A DNA stretch of 64,000 nucleotides from Phocoena phocoena (taxonomy: Eukaryota > Chordata > Mammalia > Artiodactyla > Phocoenidae), in the NCBI RefSeq assembly GCF_963924675.1, contig NC_089226.1, positions 41,309,124 through 41,373,123 on the forward strand. The letters run 5' to 3'. Each line of letters opens with the position of its first letter. The first letter of the stretch is position 1. Below are positions 61,088 through 64,000 of the stretch, in pieces. The notes beneath the pieces were generated by a model. It was not told the DNA's origin and did not search any database. It saw only the letters and a list, made by a program, of their open reading frames with translations. The translations under genes and the position numbers were made by a program.

Positions 61088-61320
61088 GACAGTGGTTCTC
61101 AACTCAACTGACAGTGGCTGTGTGCAAACCCCCGGGACATTTGTCAGCCTCTGGAGACATTTCTGAATGTCACATCAGGGGTGATGCTGGTGGTGGTGCT
61201 ACTGGAATCTAGTGGATAGAAACCAGAGGTGCTGGTAATCATCCTACAATGTCACAACAGAGACTTATCCAGCCCTCAACGCAAATAATGCTGAGGCTGA
61301 GAAACGTGCTCTGGTGAGGC
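61088..61320 (+). mobile_element. MER20-type hAT DNA transposon relic
   Basis: Begins ACAGTGGTTCTCAAC and runs through CATTTCTGAATGTCACATCA, CTACTGGAATCTAGTGGATA, ATCATCCTACAATGTCACAA and GAGGCTGAGAAACGTGCTCT. These are the inverted termini and body of MER20 as I remember it. Confidence 0.7.
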
Positions 61321-61733
61321 ACGGGGTCCTCCCTGGAAAATCACTTTCCTCTACCACGGGCTACGATGCAATTTTACTTCAGTTGAATAAGATTTCAGCA
61401 TGCACAAATGTAACCTCCCTATTAAATGCTTCTGGTGCAGGCCCACACTGCTCTTTTGCGAAATAAAATGATTAATCGTCCTTTGTTCATCAGTGGCGGC
61501 CAAGTTGTGTGACGTCAAGGGCAAAAGTTAAATCTAATAAAAATCCGTTGGTGGTTGGCACGGCTAATAGTAGCAGTAGCTTGAAGCTACTCTGTTCTCA
61601 TTACTTTGGTAAAAGTTAGTGGGATGGTCCCTTAAACCAACCACTGAGAATTCACAGACGATGTGTAAATAATTGAAGCTGAGTATTTAAACATTCTTCC
61701 AAATAGAAAATTATCCTCAGAATGCCTAAGAAG

Positions 61734-62048
61734 GGCTTCCCTGGTGGCGCAGTGGTTAAGAATTTGCCTGCCAATGCAGGGAACACGGGTTCGAGCCCTG
61801 GTCCGGGAAGATCCCACATGCCGCGGAAACTAAGCCTGTGCGCCACAACTACTGAGCCTGCGCTCTAGAGCCCGCGAGCCACAACTTCTGGAGCCTGTAT
61901 GCCTAGAGCCCGTGCTCCACAACAAGAGAAGCCACCGCAATGAGAAGCGTGCACCCTGCAATGAAGAGTAGCCCCCGCTCGCCACAACTAGAGAAAGCCC
62001 GTGCGCAGCCAAAAATAAATAAAAACTTTTAAAAAACTTAAAAAAAAA
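61734..62048 (+). mobile_element. Longer CHR-family SINE (about 315 bp)
   Basis: Shares the tRNA-like head (GGGCTTCCCTGGTGGCGCAG, GGGTTCGAGCCC) but has a different, longer body with repeated GAGCC/CCACAACT motifs. It therefore belongs to another CHR subfamily from the other copies. A perfect 15-bp target duplication AGAATGCCTAAGAAG lies at 61719-61733 and 62049-62063. Confidence 0.93.
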
Positions 62049-63346
62049 AGAATGCCTAAGAAGCTTTTTGTCTGAAACTGAATGCAAATGAATCAAAGTT
62101 GTTGCTTTACTCACCTTTCTTTCCTTACCACTATCACTCATGTCTTTACTGCAGAAATATACATTTCAATGAAAAAAAAAACCCCAAATGAACGGTATCA
62201 GACAAAGCACAAATGCATTAAGACCTTTAAACAGAAAACAGCACCAAGAAAACAGTTCCATAAAGAAAAAGAGTAGCGCTGTGGAGGGGAGGTGTGGTGG
62301 TCCCGAGCAATGACACATATGCTCTTCTGTGGATCTTATTCTGCAGTGATTAATTAACTTTCCCACTAACATACTTAAGCAGATTCTGTGCCCTGAGGGC
62401 ACTCTAATTAATTCATTTTTCACTTTGAATAATGCAGTTTTTCTAAAGGGAGGCCACCTGACTACAAGTACGGATGGATTCTTTAAAATCTTTTGGCACT
62501 TTGCTTATGTTCTGCCTTTGAATGTCATGGCATCAAAATATTAGCTTTAAAACCCCCAAATAGTTTTTAGGAAGACTGCTCCCATACCACCAACCCTCTC
62601 CTCTTTGCAGTTTAAGGCCAGTCACCCCCAGAAAGCTCTTCCTGATCAGTGACACCTCTTCTTCACTCTGACATGAGATCCTCTGCCCCTTAGAGTAATG
62701 GTGATGCTTTTTGTGCACTCTGGGTGACCTCATTTGTCTACCTTGGCTTTCCTATTGAACTGCTATTTACTATCTGGAAAGACAGAAGAGGGATCCAAGA
62801 AAATTGTGATGTCAGAAGACATACCCATTGACTTGGAGTTATAAGTTAACATTTTTCAGCAAAAGGTCAAACCATGCCCTTTGATTTGTATATGTGTGTG
62901 TTGTGTGCGTGCACGCATCTGAGTTTTTACTACCAGGAAAGACTTGCTATTTATTTTTCTTACTGCTACAAAAAGTAGGAGAAAGGCATATACTTAAAAT
63001 AAACATGCATTCCCCTGCCCCCAATCAAAAAGAGCTGTTATTTTCATTTCTTCCACTGAGATATTTGGCTGGACTCTTTTTTAAATGATAAAAATTGACT
63101 CAAGGACTGGGTACCAATCTGGGTAATCTGTCATAGGCAAAACAATGAACTCCAAACTAAGGCTGAGTTAGTAACAACTAAAAAACTGACGCTACTCAGA
63201 TATTTTCCTCAGCCCCAGAGAGGTAAGGTAACTTCTCAAACCCTCATCTCATCTTCCTTCTTCTCTCCTACTCTTACCCCTCTGCCACCTTCCATCTTTC
63301 TTTAGAAAGCAGAGCACATAGTGAAAACCAAGGGTGACAGATTTAC

Positions 63347-64000
63347 CTGTAATATGATAGCTCACTTGTCGATTGATGTCAGAAGAGTCTCTGTCCCATG
63401 TGCTGAGGACAGCTACCACCTCGCCCGGAGGGTCGCTCTCCTTCACGTTCCCTCGGTACACCTCGTGGGCAAAGACCGGAGCGTTGTCATTTATATCCGT
63501 CACCCTGACAGAGACCAATGCTGTGGAAGAAAGAGAGAAGGCCTCCCCGAGGTCGGAGGCCACCACGGAGAAGGTGAACGTGGGGTCTGTCTCGTGATCC
63601 AGGTCTCTCAAGGTACTGATCCAGCCTGTGTTGCTGTCAATGTTGAACGCTTGCATCACCTTTTCAGGTTGGGAATCTGAGTGGAGGGAGTAGGTGACCT
63701 GCCCATTGGCTCCCCAGTCCATATCGATGGCTCTCACCTGCGTGAGTTTGGTGCCCACAGGCATCCCTTCCATGATGATCGTCTCATAGCTTGAAGTTTC
63801 AAAGACTGGCTTGTTGTCATTCATATCCAATACCTTGATGTCTACATCCACCGTGAACACAAGGTCTACCTTGTCCAGGGGTATAGTGGCTGCTACTTTG
63901 AAGTGGAAAGCTGGGCTGATCTCATGGTCAAGACGTTTGTCCAGCTTGATCGTGCCTGTTTCCTGTTCTATGATGAAGACAGCTCCCTTGTTATTTTCCA
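63347..64000 (-). CDS. FAT3: FAT3 exon (partial, continues past right edge): cadherin repeats
   Basis: This is the most 5' exon of the gene in the window, and its acceptor lies beyond 64000. FAT3 is a giant single-pass atypical cadherin; in mouse it shapes neuronal dendrites, for example in retinal amacrine cells (family knowledge). The open frame runs over about 217 codons from the window edge. It ends one cadherin repeat at DMNDNKPVF, carries a complete repeat ([18 protein letters not shown] through [11 protein letters not shown]) and starts another ([13 protein letters not shown]). The calcium-binding signatures DMNDN and DINDN are intact. The donor is ACAG|gtaaat at 63346, phase 1, and it joins the exon at 59151 to read [11 protein letters not shown]. 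Upstream exons of the large 5' part of FAT3 should lie to the right. Sequence through the visible repeats matches what I remember of vertebrate FAT3 far better than FAT1, FAT2 or FAT4; no alignment was run. Confidence 0.93.

Larger units (their letters stand above)
59152..63346 (-). other. FAT3: FAT3 intron, 4.2 kb
   Basis: The intron lies between the partial exon at the right edge and the 197-nt exon. It holds the 38-base G run (59226-59263), an L2 relic (about 60065-60250), a probable ERV LTR (about 60640-61025), a MER20 relic (about 61088-61320) and a CHR SINE (61734-62048). The stretches 59270-60060, 61330-61730 and 62065-63346 show no recognisable feature. Confidence 0.8.

Noticed and set aside
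63321..63680. 119-codon frame antisense to the right-edge FAT3 exon
   Set aside because: Same reason: shadow of a coding exon with no family motif of its own.

Overview
The window is vertebrate nuclear DNA, almost certainly from a cetacean. The best evidence is nine copies of a tRNA-derived SINE of the CHR type (it begins GGGCTTCCCTGGTGGCGCAG and ends in poly-A). Most are near-identical and flanked by clear target-site duplications. Older CHR-2-like SINEs, artiodactyl/cetacean-type L1 elements and ancient mammalian repeats (MIR, L2, MER20, MaLR) are also present.

The only protein-coding gene I can support is part of one giant atypical cadherin gene, FAT3, on the minus strand. Ten exons are visible. 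In transcription order they are 64000-63347 (its 5' end lies beyond the window), 59151-58955, 57936-57783, 55495-55262, 24130-23741, 21195-20981, 19736-19599, 18468-18325, 15353-15156 and 12061-11263. All visible splice sites are GT-AG and all phases join. The joined 3,123 nt reads through without a stop or frameshift, about 1,041 residues. It encodes roughly the last eight extracellular cadherin repeats and the cysteine-bearing segment before the EGF/laminin-G region. The EGF, LamG, transmembrane and cytoplasmic exons were not found and should lie left of position 1. The first exons lie right of 64000.

The rest is intron: an unfinished 11.3 kb at the left, then introns of 3.1, 3.0, 1.1, 1.2, 2.5, 31.1, 2.3, 1.0 and 4.2 kb. 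The 31 kb intron (24131-55261) holds a long L2 relic, three CHR SINEs, several L1 fragments, a MaLR LTR nested in an older repeat, and a nearly full-length but disabled 7.1 kb L1 (42156-49276) with a target-site duplication. A probable solo ERV LTR lies in the 4.2 kb intron. Two features sit very close to splice sites: a 38-base G run 75 nt upstream of one acceptor, and an inverted L1 insertion about 115 nt downstream of the donor of the last visible exon.

I see no RNA gene, CRISPR array, operon or second protein-coding gene, and no evidence for a previously undescribed biological system. The most useful leads are the homopolymer at the splice site, a run of frame-neutral cadherin exons, the donor-proximal L1, local tandem duplications, and repeat-poor blocks in the large intron that may be conserved regulatory DNA.
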